Source: Flavisericum labens (lineage in GTDB: Bacteria > Bacteroidota > Bacteroidia > Flavobacteriales > Flavobacteriaceae). Taken from it: a stretch of 64,000 nucleotides of DNA. The stretch is taken from NCBI RefSeq assembly GCF_045446075.1, contig NZ_JBJJBQ010000011.1:42841-106840 (forward strand), in the 5' to 3' direction. The translations under genes and the position numbers were made by a program. Under the pieces are notes generated by a model. It was given only the letters and a program-made list of their open reading frames with translations, had not been told where the DNA came from and ran no database searches. Every line of letters starts with the position of its first letter. Within the stretch, counting starts at the first letter, position 1. This document shows, one piece after another, positions 17,801-25,454 of the stretch.

Positions 17801-18939
17801 TATAATTTGTTCTTATTCTTGTGGATTGATAATACTGGTGTAGGATTGAGCCCTTCAATATCGTTTGATATTAATTCAAAATTATTTCTTTGTTCCAATA
17901 TATTTACACCATTCCATGCTGTACCAATCCATATATTATCTTCTTCATCCTCAATAATATTATAAACTGCGTTACTTGATAGAGATGAATATACCCCTGG
18001 TGTATGTCTAAAAACTTTAATTTTAGGATTCTGACTCTCAACATATTCAACCATTATCACTCCATTTCCATCTGTTCCAATCCATAAATTACCTTGTTTA
18101 TCTGTATGTAAAGAGCGAACAATTTTAATTTCATTTTTTAAGTTTAATGAGTTATTGAAAAACTTTGAAAATTTTTCAGTTTTTAAATCGAATTTCAATA
18201 AACCATTTCCACTAGTTCCAATAAGCAATGTATCTTCATTTAGCTTAGAAATAGTATGTATAAAATCTTCAAAAATCTTGTCATCAGATTCAATATTCTT
18301 GAACCTTTTGTTTGAAATTGAAAATTTACTTAATCCCGATCCAAAAGTTCCAATCCATAAATTTCCATCATCACTTTCGAATATACTAGTAACACTATTT
18401 TGATTTATGGAATAACCGTTTAGGCTCTGATTATATGGAATAAAAACTTTAGATGCCTCTACAAATAAGCATAATCCATTTTCAGAACCTATCCATAAAT
18501 TTTCATTTGAATCTTCAAAAAGTTTATATAACTGATTTGATGGAAGCGAAGTTGGATTATTAACATCATTCTTATAAACAATAAAATCATCACTTAAGTG
18601 ATCGTATAGGTTCAAACCTCCTCCTTGGGTTGCAACCCAAATCCTCCCTTTTTTGTCTAGTAATATATCACTAATATTATTTGATTCTAAGGAACTGTTA
18701 TTGCTATTGTAAGTTTTGAATTCCTTTCCGTCATATCTGTTTAATCCATTACCTGTACCTATCCATACAAAACCGTCCTTTTCTTTAATTATGCCTGTAA
18801 TTCTATTACTAGAAAGACCATTGGACTGATCTATTCTTTTAAATATAGCTTGTGTTTGACTTGCTATATTCTGAGTAGCAAATAAAAAAAATAGTGGTAC
18901 AAATAATTTTTTTATCGATATTTTAATAATTGAATTCAT
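14863..18939 (-). CDS. Hybrid two-component system (HTCS) sensor kinase/response regulator of the PUL
   Basis: This 1358-residue one-protein signalling system has all expected parts. They are: a signal peptide; a large periplasmic sensor of reg_prop beta-propeller repeats (recurrent NLWIGT.GNGL-type motifs, about 30-720); a Y_Y_Y domain (about 725-790); one membrane helix (about 793-813, WWAILVYILVFLFILYLF); HisKA with FFTNISHDIRTPV (phospho-His852); HATPase with GFGLGLSISKDIV; a receiver domain with LIISDVMMPVMDG (phospho-Asp1158); and a C-terminal AraC-type helix-turn-helix ending GYSNRKYFSKLFKKRFGNNPSDY. Such proteins bind a breakdown oligosaccharide in the periplasm and activate the neighbouring susC promoter. 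It is transcribed the same way as the PUL, 159 bp upstream of susC. Confidence 0.95.
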   Translation of the reverse strand: MNSIIKISIKKLFVPLFFLFATQNIASQTQAIFKRIDQSNGLSSNRITGIIKEKDGFVWIGTGNGLNRYDGKEFKTYNSNNSSLESNNISDILLDKKGRIWVATQGGGLNLYDHLSDDFIVYKNDVNNPTSLPSNQLYKLFEDSNENLWIGSENGLCLFVEASKVFIPYNQSLNGYSINQNSVTSIFESDDGNLWIGTFGSGLSKFSISNKRFKNIESDDKIFEDFIHTISKLNEDTLLIGTSGNGLLKFDLKTEKFSKFFNNSLNLKNEIKIVRSLHTDKQGNLWIGTDGNGVIMVEYVESQNPKIKVFRHTPGVYSSLSSNAVYNIIEDEEDNIWIGTAWNGVNILEQRNNFELISNDIEGLNPTPVLSIHKNKNKLYLGSDGLGLTVFDIETNVIKRFNKSLNTDIGGDYIQCIYQDKEEILWLGTYANGIIKFNPKTETFTNYKHDKENTNSISFNDVRNIIEENNNLWIASWGGGLNYYDRAKDEFASFRENINDSTSISSDNIVAMIKTGDTIWLGTYGGGVNLFNTNTKKSKQLKNIKNSNTSTNSNNILSLYKDSKNNVWIGDSEGKINRFNLDTGKFEDIKNNEVVKDQSEVAIIEDDMGNIWFSTENGIYKFDYDIDRFTNFPSLAGAYRINSVFKDDDGLLYFGRSDGVLRFDPNNISNTNIQPEVKITNFKLFNEELSIGSNEIIHENITSTKDITLEHDLNVLTFEFAALQFPFSNRCEYSIQMEGFDKEWREIGTDRTVTYTNLFPGEYTFKVKSKELGSTWGKDYTSINIEILKPFWMEWWAILVYILVFLFILYLFRKYTVAWENLKSNLKLEKLTHEKDIELYDLKQQFFTNISHDIRTPVTLISGSINRLLEKQDLFTNDLKNPFDTIKKNGDKLVSLVNELLDYRRLEHEKVKLNLIRENLVEFCEEIYLSFKEMAVEKEIDFIFKTNSQNAIIWFDKHQLEKVLYNLLSNAFKFSKKEGVIEFSIFEMEKVIQLHIKDKGIGIAKNQLDKIFNRFYQSKSDDNINGFGLGLSISKDIVKSHGGEIIVNSKKNEGTEFVISLKKGRTHFDTNSIVEDENDKGKINPLRVAKAGKLMLSKDKKEVEDSIKPTLLVVDDNVEILDYIFEILSEDYDIIKALNGEEALELAYNNPLDLIISDVMMPVMDGIALTKELKTNIRTSHIPILLLTARASFAHKIEGFDVGADEYITKPFNELLLKTRISSILKNRELLHAKFWKKELIPMSELKLNKSDETFMLKLIKILDDNLSSKDLNVNFVCGELGMSHSVVYKKIKSLTNMTYVEFVRDFRLKTAKKLIEEHDFTVLDACYHVGYSNRKYFSKLFKKRFGNNPSDYLSKSK

Positions 18940-19217
18940 TTTAACTTTTAAAGTTATATATACTAACCTTATAACAGGTTAAAATATATTATAAAATATT
19001 TAAAATTTAATATTACTATTTCTTAAAAGAAATAAAGGGTTATAAATTCATCAATAAAAGTCGCTTAAATCCATTTATATTTGGACATCAAGAATCATCA
19101 ATTTAGGTTAATGAACTAAATCTGAAATTCATATAATGTAAGTAAAGAAAGTTTAAATATAATACTGTTTTAAATACTAATATTTATCGAGTCTATGAGA
19201 AGATGAAATGTTCATTT

Positions 19218-20801
19218 TCAATCAAATAAAGACTGTGCTTCTCGATGAATCCGCTTAAAATTCCTTTTAAGGTCTTTCTTTGAATATTTTTTTGCTTTTG
19301 GTAGTTTCTTAGTAATATCCTGTAATTTGAACTGTACTCTTTGATCGTTACCATCAGCAAAACTTATAAACTCTCCAGGTTTTAGTTTAAAGAAAATGTC
19401 AGCTCGTACTTTTGAGACTTCCTTTTCTCCTTTGGTCACTCGTGTATCAAAATTCAGATTATTCCCTTTGTTGATACTCGTGGTTTGCATTTTAATAAGC
19501 TCAAAAAATCGCTCATAGTATTTTGCAGTGTCTGGGTCATTCACTTTTCCGAAAAATTGGTAGGATAGATTGCTTAATATCGCTTTACTGACCTTATCTC
19601 CATACATGATATCATTTTGCACTTTATCCTGCATCACATAAATGGTTGCAATATTGTAGCTTCTGAGGGTGGCAGGAATACGCTGCATGTTCAGGAGTCT
19701 AATGGTAGACGCTTCTTCCATGAGTAAAAAAGAAGGCTTTCGGTGTCGTACGCTCATTTGTTTGGTAATAGTATGCATGACTGTTGCAATAAGTGGTGCA
19801 TAGGCAGTCTCTAACTTAGGGTTATTTACCACTGAAATCACTCCTGCTTTTTCTTGCCCATTAATATCCAGAGGTACTTCGTCTGCTGATAGCGTCATAA
19901 AAGCCTGTATGGAACTGATTTTTTTCAAGGCATTAGACAGAGTGCTTTTTACCCCTGCCGTTTGACGGTCAGAATCCTTACCACTGATAAAGGCATTCGC
20001 CATGCCTTTCGAGGTTAAATCGGATTCCAAAAGCGTAATCAGACTGTCAGTATCCAAATATTGATAGATGGCAATTAAATGCGGTAGTGTGCAATACTCA
20101 GGGTGGTTGGTTTTGAGAATCCATATAAGTCCACCAATAATCCCTTCGGCAGCATCGGTAAAGAACTTGCCTGAAGTATTCGTTCCCGATTCCTTTTGTT
20201 CCAATAAGTTTTCCATCAGAACACGGGATACTTCATTGACACTCTCTTCATTTTCCATATACCTTACTGCAATAGGATTCACACGGTGGTAGATGGTATC
20301 AAATGAAATGATATAAAATGAAATGTCTTGGGCTTTAAAAAGTGGATAGGCCATTTCAGTGATTTCAAAATCCTTATAATCATGAATCACTCCTGAAAAA
20401 CCCTGTTTGCTAAAATGCTGCATAAAATTATAAACCACACTTTCAGTTTTTCCGCTTCCAGCTGATCCGATAATGGAAGCGCCTCGTTTGATGTTCTGGA
20501 TGACCAGCTTAGCCCTCTTTAGTTTGAAATGTACCTGATACATTTTTTCGGATGGTTGTGTACTCTCTCCTTCATGAAGAAAGACATACATCACTATATT
20601 GATAAGTAGCAACGGACATCCAACTATAAGGGCTGTATTGCTAAATAATGCTGGAGCAATCAAAAAAAGGATTCCAAAACCACCAAGGAGCAATATTAAA
20701 TTCAGCACAAAAGCATATATGGACAGTTTATAAAGCGCATAAAAAAGTGCAGATGCTGTGAATATAGTCAGTAAGATAATTGTGAGATTAAATGATTGCA
20801 T
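19218..20801 (-). CDS. Type IV coupling protein (TraG/TraD/VirD4-like ATPase) of a mobilisable element
   Basis: This 527-residue protein links a relaxase-DNA complex to a conjugation pore. The N-terminus has four hydrophobic membrane segments (about 1-75). The ATPase follows, with a Walker A at GSAGSGKTESV (about 110-120) and a Walker B-like LLMEEAST. A T4CP-like YVMQDKVQNDIMYG segment comes after. It has the module's own context: the DUF5712 relaxase lies 24 bp upstream on the same strand. No other type IV secretion genes (VirB4/TraG, TraJ-O) are in the window, so the element appears mobilisable rather than self-transmissible. This is the last gene of the mobilisation module; the PUL regulator follows after 278 bp. 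Confidence 0.88.
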   Translation of the reverse strand: MQSFNLTIILLTIFTASALFYALYKLSIYAFVLNLILLLGGFGILFLIAPALFSNTALIVGCPLLLINIVMYVFLHEGESTQPSEKMYQVHFKLKRAKLVIQNIKRGASIIGSAGSGKTESVVYNFMQHFSKQGFSGVIHDYKDFEITEMAYPLFKAQDISFYIISFDTIYHRVNPIAVRYMENEESVNEVSRVLMENLLEQKESGTNTSGKFFTDAAEGIIGGLIWILKTNHPEYCTLPHLIAIYQYLDTDSLITLLESDLTSKGMANAFISGKDSDRQTAGVKSTLSNALKKISSIQAFMTLSADEVPLDINGQEKAGVISVVNNPKLETAYAPLIATVMHTITKQMSVRHRKPSFLLMEEASTIRLLNMQRIPATLRSYNIATIYVMQDKVQNDIMYGDKVSKAILSNLSYQFFGKVNDPDTAKYYERFFELIKMQTTSINKGNNLNFDTRVTKGEKEVSKVRADIFFKLKPGEFISFADGNDQRVQFKLQDITKKLPKAKKYSKKDLKRNFKRIHREAQSLFD

Positions 20802-20825
20802 GGTGTTTGTTTTTTTAATGATGAT

Positions 20826-21854
20826 TTAGATTCCAATGGATCCCGATTTTATGGCGATATCTATACCGCGTTTTAAGGTTCTAATGGTTTTTAGTGCGAG
20901 TTGTACTTGATTGGTTGGAATACTAGCTATTGGAACGCCTGTCCTTCCTAGAATTTTAAAAGCCAATGCTTTTTCATGGGTCGGTAATCCCAATAGCGTC
21001 GAAAAATAAGCATTGGGGTTTTTGATAAAGGCTTTCTTGGCATGATAGGATTCTGCATAGTTGCGTTTGTATGCAAAGGTTTTATCAAAGGTTTTTTCTG
21101 CTTTTGAAAAAAAGGCATCCCTGTCAAATCCACGTTTTACCAATTTACCATCAATCATAACATTGGATGCTTTGTATTTGCTTCCTGGGGATAAGCTTAC
21201 TTTATTGGAAGCATCCTTACGACTAACAATGATATGGATATGACTGTGATTGCCTGCTTTGTTCATACCCTGCACGATACGTTTACCGTTTTGCTGGTGC
21301 GGCGCACTCTTCTCCAATTTGGCTATTTGTTGCCGGTTCTTTTTGACACTACCTTTTAATGTACCTTTCTCTATCTTTCGAATCTCTTGTTTAAGTTTTA
21401 GGATTTTAGAGGCATAAGGCTGATTTTCTATGACCTGTTTATCAGTTCCTTTAAACTGTCTCGTGTGTTCAACTTTGGCATAATATTTAATGTCATTAAT
21501 AGTTATCTGCTTGCCATTTATTTCACGATTAAAAGCGATGACATAATCTTTCATCAATTCACGGGTATAGTGTTTTAAATCTTTACTACTGTTTTGTAAT
21601 TGTCTTAATTCGCTTTGGCTCGGACTTACGGTAATGGAATAAAATTTAGGCTCTTTCTTTTTGAGTTTTGCTGTGTTGCCATCGATGTCTTTTATGACTT
21701 CTTTAGCTAAGAACTCGTCACCATATTGGTTAAAAAAGTGCTCACGTTCTTCAATTACAAGACCTTGGTTTTCCTTTTCCAAATAATCCACGAAATCCGA
21801 AACACTTTGCGAAAAATTATTACCTAGTGTTTGGGCTGAAATACTGATATACAT
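20826..21854 (-). CDS. MobB-like relaxase/mobilisation protein (DUF5712 family)
   Basis: This 342-residue protein resembles the DUF5712 family of Bacteroidota mobilisation proteins. The N-terminus carries YISISAQTLGNNF and FVDYLEKENQGL. The motif GNHSHIHIIVSRKDAS contains the histidine cluster expected for a HUH-type relaxase metal site. A conserved tyrosine earlier in the chain could be the nicking residue, but I cannot assign it. Expected role: bind and nick oriT. Gene order BfmA-like / MobB / coupling protein, with 13-25 bp gaps, fits one operon. The family call is from memory of the sequence pattern. Confidence 0.82.
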   Translation of the reverse strand: MYISISAQTLGNNFSQSVSDFVDYLEKENQGLVIEEREHFFNQYGDEFLAKEVIKDIDGNTAKLKKKEPKFYSITVSPSQSELRQLQNSSKDLKHYTRELMKDYVIAFNREINGKQITINDIKYYAKVEHTRQFKGTDKQVIENQPYASKILKLKQEIRKIEKGTLKGSVKKNRQQIAKLEKSAPHQQNGKRIVQGMNKAGNHSHIHIIVSRKDASNKVSLSPGSKYKASNVMIDGKLVKRGFDRDAFFSKAEKTFDKTFAYKRNYAESYHAKKAFIKNPNAYFSTLLGLPTHEKALAFKILGRTGVPIASIPTNQVQLALKTIRTLKRGIDIAIKSGSIGI

Positions 21855-21867
21855 GGTTTGATTTTTA

Positions 21868-22239
21868 TTATTTTTTAAGTATTGATTGTTTCTTCTTTTT
21901 AGTCCCTTTTTCCATAAGTAAGGGTTTCTTTTTAGGTTCAGCTTCTTTAAACAAGGATTGCATCATGGCAACTGTGGGTTTGGTTTGGTTTTTCTCGATA
22001 TCCTTCATGACGGCAATCACCCCATTAATCCTTTTTTTGATGAGGCTCTCTAGGGTTTGCATCTGTGGTCCGATAGACTCTTTTGGAGAAATGCCATTAC
22101 TTTCAAAAAACTCTATCATTAACAATAAAGTCATTGAATTGGACGTGCCCATTCTTTTAGTGAAAGCCCTGAATTTTTTTGCCGTAGAACATTTAAAACT
22201 TATGGTTGTAAATGCCTCTTTTTCGTGTCCTCGATCCAT
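21868..22239 (-). CDS. BfmA/BtgA-like mobilisation accessory protein
   Basis: This 123-residue basic protein begins with an apparent ribbon-helix-helix-like segment (FTTISFKCSTAKKFRAFTKRMGTSNSMTLLLMIEFFE) and ends in a lysine-rich tail (KKKPLLMEKGTKKKKQSILKK). This matches the BfmA/BtgA type of small DNA-binding proteins that precede relaxase genes in Bacteroides mobilisable elements. It probably binds oriT and helps relaxosome assembly. It is the first gene of the mobilisation operon, 14 bp ahead of the relaxase gene, and the upstream 420 bp contain the hairpins proposed below as oriT. Confidence 0.75.
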   Translation of the reverse strand: MDRGHEKEAFTTISFKCSTAKKFRAFTKRMGTSNSMTLLLMIEFFESNGISPKESIGPQMQTLESLIKKRINGVIAVMKDIEKNQTKPTVAMMQSLFKEAEPKKKPLLMEKGTKKKKQSILKK

Positions 22240-22605
22240 TTTTACTCTAAAAACTTGTTGATTTTATTGGGCTGAACGCACTTTTACTTTAAAAACGAAT
22301 CCAAAACTGTTTCCCTTGATTTTTATAATATTTTTAATTAATTGATTTTCAATATATTATGTGCTTTCAAATTATCGTAACCTCGCGAAGCGGGTTACCC
22401 TCTTGCTATTCGATTTCGTTCGCTTTAGCGAACAAAATTTTCACACAATCTGACTAAAAAGTCAGTTGCTTTTTGAGCATTCCTGCTATTTTAAAGCTAT
22501 GGATTTAAGGATTAATATTGAAACGAGGATTGGTTTCAGATGATCTGTTTTGGCATCATAAAAAATGATTATTACCGATATTGAAAATGTGAACGTCAGA
22601 TTTAT
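22240..22605. other. Gene-free stretch upstream of the mobilisation operon
   Basis: No convincing gene is present. The stretch holds the promoter region of the BfmA-like gene (T/A-rich 22300-22375) and a block of three adjacent hairpins at 22376-22465 (annotated separately). Beyond that I see only AT-rich spacer up to the terminator at 22608. Confidence 0.5.
22376..22465. other. Candidate origin of transfer (oriT) with three hairpins
   Basis: Three inverted repeats lie side by side. The first is GTAACC/GGTTAC with inner CGC/GCG (22376-22397). The second is GTTCGCT/AGCGAAC (22418-22433). The third is CTGACT/AGTCAG with an AAAA loop (22450-22465). Their position 137-226 bp upstream of the small DNA-binding protein and relaxase genes is where mobilisable elements usually keep oriT. 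No nic site can be fixed from sequence alone. Confidence 0.45.
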
Positions 22606-22642
22606 AAAAAGACCTTTGAAAATTGCTTTGCCAAAGGTCTTT
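22606..22642. terminator. Bidirectional terminator hairpin
   Basis: AAAGACCTTTG (22608-22618) and CAAAGGTCTTT (22632-22642) form a perfect 11-bp stem, with T-rich sequence on both sides. It lies just after the stop of the small gene at 22661 (minus strand). Confidence 0.75.
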
Positions 22643-22660
22643 ACTGTTTTTTTATATTAG

Positions 22661-22858
22661 TCATATATTAAACACATACTGATAGCTGTACAGGTTTTTG
22701 ATAGCTTCCTCTTCTAATAAAGTTTGATAATCTAAATGCTGCGTTTGGGCATAGATTTTTAGGTCTGCTCCAAAACGGTTTTCTATATCTCGTTTTGAGT
22801 TTTCAAGCAGTCTGTGTTGAGTTTCTGCATCGAGGTTGTTATAATTTAAATATACCAT
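22661..22858 (-). CDS. Small hypothetical protein of the mobile module
   Basis: This is a 65-residue protein if the ATG at 22858 is used (an upstream in-frame TTG at 22867 would add three residues). It is acidic/polar and mostly helical (ETQHRLLENSKRDIENRFGAD). No function is recognised. It follows the RadC-like gene by 17 bp on the same strand and is closed by a strong terminator, which supports it as a real co-transcribed gene. Confidence 0.6.
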   Translation of the reverse strand: MVYLNYNNLDAETQHRLLENSKRDIENRFGADLKIYAQTQHLDYQTLLEEEAIKNLYSYQYVFNI

Positions 22859-22875
22859 GTTTTCCAACTTTTAGA

Positions 22876-23325
22876 TTATAAAATACCTTCGTCTGCAAAG
22901 CTGAAGTAATCGCCAGTGGGTATTAGTATCAAATGGTCTAATACATTAATATCAAATAATTTTGCTGCCTTTTTAATTTTTGCTGTCAACTGTTTATCAA
23001 CTTCACTAGGCAATAATTTACCGCTTGGATGATTGTGAATCAATATGACACCGACTGCTAAAGTTTTTATAATAACTGCAAATAATATCCGCATATCTAC
23101 TATAGTTCCTGTAATGCTTCCAGTAGATAATTGGTAGATACCTTTTGCCTTATTGGAATTGTTCAACAACAATACTTTAAAAGATTCGTGTAAACCTATC
23201 GTATCTTTATTCCATTGGTTAAATACCAACTTGGCGGCATCTGATGAACTTTTAATCGTGCTGGCATTAAATGTGCTTCGTTTTTCCCTGTAACTTATTT
23301 TAATTTCGTTAACTTTATCTTTCAT
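22876..23325 (-). CDS. RadC-like JAB/MPN-domain protein
   Basis: This 149-residue protein consists of the JAB domain of RadC-type proteins. The metal-binding signature is ILIHNHPSGKLLPSEVD, followed by VLDHLILIPTGDYFSFADEG. The N-terminal helix-hairpin-helix of full-length RadC is absent, as usual for the short copies carried by Bacteroidota mobile elements. The biochemical role of these short forms is unsettled; anti-restriction or DNA-repair support has been suggested for relatives. It lies between ssb (75-bp gap with a terminator) and a small hypothetical gene. Confidence 0.88.
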   Translation of the reverse strand: MKDKVNEIKISYREKRSTFNASTIKSSSDAAKLVFNQWNKDTIGLHESFKVLLLNNSNKAKGIYQLSTGSITGTIVDMRILFAVIIKTLAVGVILIHNHPSGKLLPSEVDKQLTAKIKKAAKLFDINVLDHLILIPTGDYFSFADEGIL

Positions 23326-23353
23326 TGTTTTCTTGTTTGAAGTGAATAATGAA

Positions 23354-23390
23354 AAAGAGGGTGTTGCTTTTCCACGGAAACACCCTCTTT
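23354..23390 (-). terminator. Rho-independent terminator after ssb
   Basis: AAAGAGGGTGTT (23354-23365) pairs perfectly with AACACCCTCTTT (23379-23390). On the minus strand it is followed by TTCATT after a T run. It lies 10 bp after the ssb stop codon. Confidence 0.85.
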
Positions 23391-23400
23391 ATTTTTTAGA

Positions 23401-23739
23401 TTAATTACTACCTCCTAGCAATAGGATTTCTGACACGACCACTTCGGTTACATAGCGTTTGTTGCCATCCTTATCTTCATAGCTCCTTGTAGATAATTTG
23501 CCCTCTAAAGCAATTTCTTTGCCTTTAGTAACATACTTTTCAATAATGTCTGCGGTCTTGCCCCAAGCTATTACCGTATGCCAATTGGTGTCGGTCTGTT
23601 TTTTACCCTGACTGTTTTTGTAGTTCTCATTGGTTGCCAATGATAAACGGGCTACTTTTTTACCGTTTTCCAAAATTGTAATGGTTGGCTCCCCACCAAC
23701 ATTTCCGATTAACTGCACTTTGTTTTTTAATGTACTCAT
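23401..23739 (-). CDS. ssb: Single-stranded DNA-binding protein (mobile-element type)
   Basis: This 112-residue SSB has an OB fold: KVQLIGNVGGEPTI, GKKVARLSLATNENYK, TNWHTVIAWGKTADIIEKYVTKGKEIALEGKL and SYEDKDGNKRYVTEVVVSEILLL. It would coat single-stranded DNA formed during transfer or replication. The chain ends GGSN directly after the OB fold. The flexible tail and acidic DDDxPF tip of chromosomal SSBs are missing, which fits an element-borne paralogue. It is a single-gene unit with its own terminator. Confidence 0.93.
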   Translation of the reverse strand: MSTLKNKVQLIGNVGGEPTITILENGKKVARLSLATNENYKNSQGKKQTDTNWHTVIAWGKTADIIEKYVTKGKEIALEGKLSTRSYEDKDGNKRYVTEVVVSEILLLGGSN

Positions 23740-24484
23740 GATTAAATGTTTTTGTATCTGTCCTATGACAGATGATTAATAAATGCCCTTTTATTGTTTT
23801 AAACTGAATTAAATTTTAAGGGGTGTTTGTATGATTTCTTTCGTGCTCTGCACAATGGATGAAGTGGGTTTTGTCAAGGCTTTTAGGGAATAAATCAGGA
23901 GTGTCTGCAACGTGGTTTTTACCGAAGAGCTAAAAACAAGGAGGTAGAAACCTTATTTTTTTCTAAAACTTCGCTTGGTCTTGACAAGTTCCATAAGGGC
24001 ATTAGTAATTCTTTTAAAATCATTTGCAAACGAGTGTACGGAAAGTTTAACGAGTGAAGTAGATGCTTTTAAATTAGAATTGCTTATGCTCTGCCTGTTT
24101 TTCGCTGTACCGAAAAACAACAAAGGCTTCATCCATTACAAACCCCTTAAAATGTCAAGTCACAACCTAATTTCCCAAGTATTATTGAGCAAAATTTTAA
24201 GATGATTTTGTCAATAATATTGTTTAAGGAAAATAGGTTTTGGCTTTCCGATTACAAACGGACTCAACTTTAAAGATGGAGTACTGGAATGCCTGTACTG
24301 AGCGAAGTCGAAGTGGAGTTTAACCACTTCCCCGTTTTTTCAGGAATGAGTGGGCAAGTGAAATGCAAATCGGAATCTTGGAAGTTGTGTCCAAGACTTT
24401 TTTTGAGAGCAGCTCTTTTCCCGAAATTTAGAGCAACGGAATGCAGGGGAATGTGCTGAGCGTATGGTTTAATGATAATAAAAA
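23740..24484. other. 745-bp gene-free, repeat-rich stretch in the mobile module
   Basis: No believable protein gene is present; the open frames here look like chance frames. The left half (23814-24152) is a nested inverted-repeat element, annotated separately. The right half contains GAAGTGG/CCACTTC (24308-24328, followed by CCCGTTTTTT), CTTGGA/TCCAAG around 24378-24396, and the dispersed-looking phrase TGAGCGAAGTCGAAGT. The whole stretch may be non-coding RNA or replication/transfer DNA. Confidence 0.5.
23814..24152. repeat. Nested inverted-repeat element, structured DNA/RNA candidate
   Basis: The outer arms are TTTTAAGGGGTGTTTGTA (23814-23831) and TACAAACCCCTTAAAA (24137-24152), which pair except for a 2-nt bulge. 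Next in, AATGGATGAAG (23854-23864) pairs with CTTCATCCATT (24127-24137). An inner stem is TTGTCAAG (23871-23878) with CTTGACAA (23980-23987). A separate local hairpin is TGTTTTTCG/CGAAAAACA with a CTGTAC loop (24096-24119). The order of arms is mutually compatible, so one long folded structure is possible. Function unknown. Confidence 0.55.
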
Positions 24485-24507
24485 TCCAGTTTTTAAAAGG
24501 AACTGGA
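24485..24507 (-). terminator. Terminator after the DUF932 gene
   Basis: On the minus strand, TCCAGTT and AACTGGA form a 7-bp stem (plus-strand arms 24485-24491 and 24501-24507) followed by TTTTTATT. It lies 16 bp beyond the DUF932 stop codon. Confidence 0.65.
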
Positions 24508-24522
24508 AAACCTATATATGGA

Positions 24523-25359
24523 TTATGCCATTTCATAGATTTCATCAAATAGCTTTTTATCCAATCGTTCCTGTTGTCCGAAACTTTTTTTCAAGGTATT
24601 GTGCAATACTGAATTGAAAGCATTATAACCCAGCCAAAGGTTCGGGTCTTCATTAAGTAATAAAGCTTCATAGTTGAGTATTTCAATGACTTCACGAGAC
24701 TTTTTTGACGGATCGCTATTCTTGTCACTACACTCATATCTAAATAGTTTTGTTTTGTCCAGAATAGCCTTTACAAATTCTTTGGTATCGATAATTTTAA
24801 TTTCTTTCATTTTGTCGAATTTCTTGGTAATCGTATAGAACTCATTGTCCAAAAACTTATCAAACAGGTTGTTCAACCTGGGCATTATCAAATGTGTATT
24901 ATTTTTACTGTGTTTTATTGAAAAGGCAATTTCGGCTTGAGAAACGTGCAAACCATTGGAACATACTTTTCTGTAAAAACCAAAGTGGCCAGAGGTCTTT
25001 TCGCTACCGTCATAAGAGTTTTTAAATCGAAGCATGGGCAGTATCAAATCCTTTTCATTTTTCACAGAGAATTGACTTTTATCGTCAATAATGAAGTCAG
25101 TAATGAACGACCTATCATTCTTATTGATGGTGCGTTTGTGATAATTTAGTTGTGCGTCGGATAGCATTGTTTCAGCTTTCTTGAAGAATAATTGATTCGG
25201 AATATGTCCATAGCTATTGGACACTACATTGACAATTTTCCCATTTGATATAATGGCATTTTCAAGCCCTCTTCTAGACATGATTCCAGTTAAACTCTTT
25301 AAGGATTTCATTTCTGATGGGACAAAGATGTCATCCTGTTGCAAATTATTTAAATACAT
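24523..25359 (-). CDS. DUF932 family protein (phage/plasmid-like)
   Basis: This 278-residue protein matches the DUF932 pattern common on plasmids, phages and integrative elements. It has MSRRGLENAIISNGKIVNVVSNSYGHIPN near the N-terminus, LPMLRFKNSYDGSEKTSGHFGFYRKVCSNGL in the middle and LWLGYNAFNSVLHN near the end. The biochemical role is unknown. It is the second gene from the right end of the element, upstream of the repeat-rich stretch, and has its own terminator. Confidence 0.82.
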   Translation of the reverse strand: MYLNNLQQDDIFVPSEMKSLKSLTGIMSRRGLENAIISNGKIVNVVSNSYGHIPNQLFFKKAETMLSDAQLNYHKRTINKNDRSFITDFIIDDKSQFSVKNEKDLILPMLRFKNSYDGSEKTSGHFGFYRKVCSNGLHVSQAEIAFSIKHSKNNTHLIMPRLNNLFDKFLDNEFYTITKKFDKMKEIKIIDTKEFVKAILDKTKLFRYECSDKNSDPSKKSREVIEILNYEALLLNEDPNLWLGYNAFNSVLHNTLKKSFGQQERLDKKLFDEIYEMA

Positions 25360-25400
25360 AATATTTTATTTTAGAGCTGTTTATTTACAGCATTAGAAAA

Positions 25401-25430
25401 AAGAAAGCTTACCCTTGCGAGTAAGCTTCC
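25401..25430 (-). terminator. Terminator after the small coiled-coil gene
   Basis: AAGCTTAC (25405-25412) and GTAAGCTT (25421-25428) form a perfect 8-bp stem. On the minus strand it is followed by TTCTTTTTTC. It lies 27 bp after the stop of the gene at 25455. Confidence 0.75.
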
Positions 25431-25454
25431 ATACTTAAAAGGTTTGAAACTTTA

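Noticed and set aside
19218..20801. A full conjugation system around the coupling protein
   Set aside because: None of the mating-pore genes appear between 18.9 and 26.2 kb, so only mobilisation can be supported.
23814..24152. Retron or group II intron
   Set aside because: No reverse transcriptase is nearby, and the ends do not show group II boundary or domain V sequence.
23975..24205. A 76-codon open frame on the plus strand inside the inverted-repeat element
   Set aside because: It has no promoter, start signal or family pattern, and it crosses the right arms of the repeats. Structure explains the region better than coding.
24270..24548. A 92-codon open frame on the minus strand
   Set aside because: It runs through the DUF932 terminator and local repeats, overlaps the end of the DUF932 gene in another frame, and reads as low-quality sequence with no protein-like pattern.
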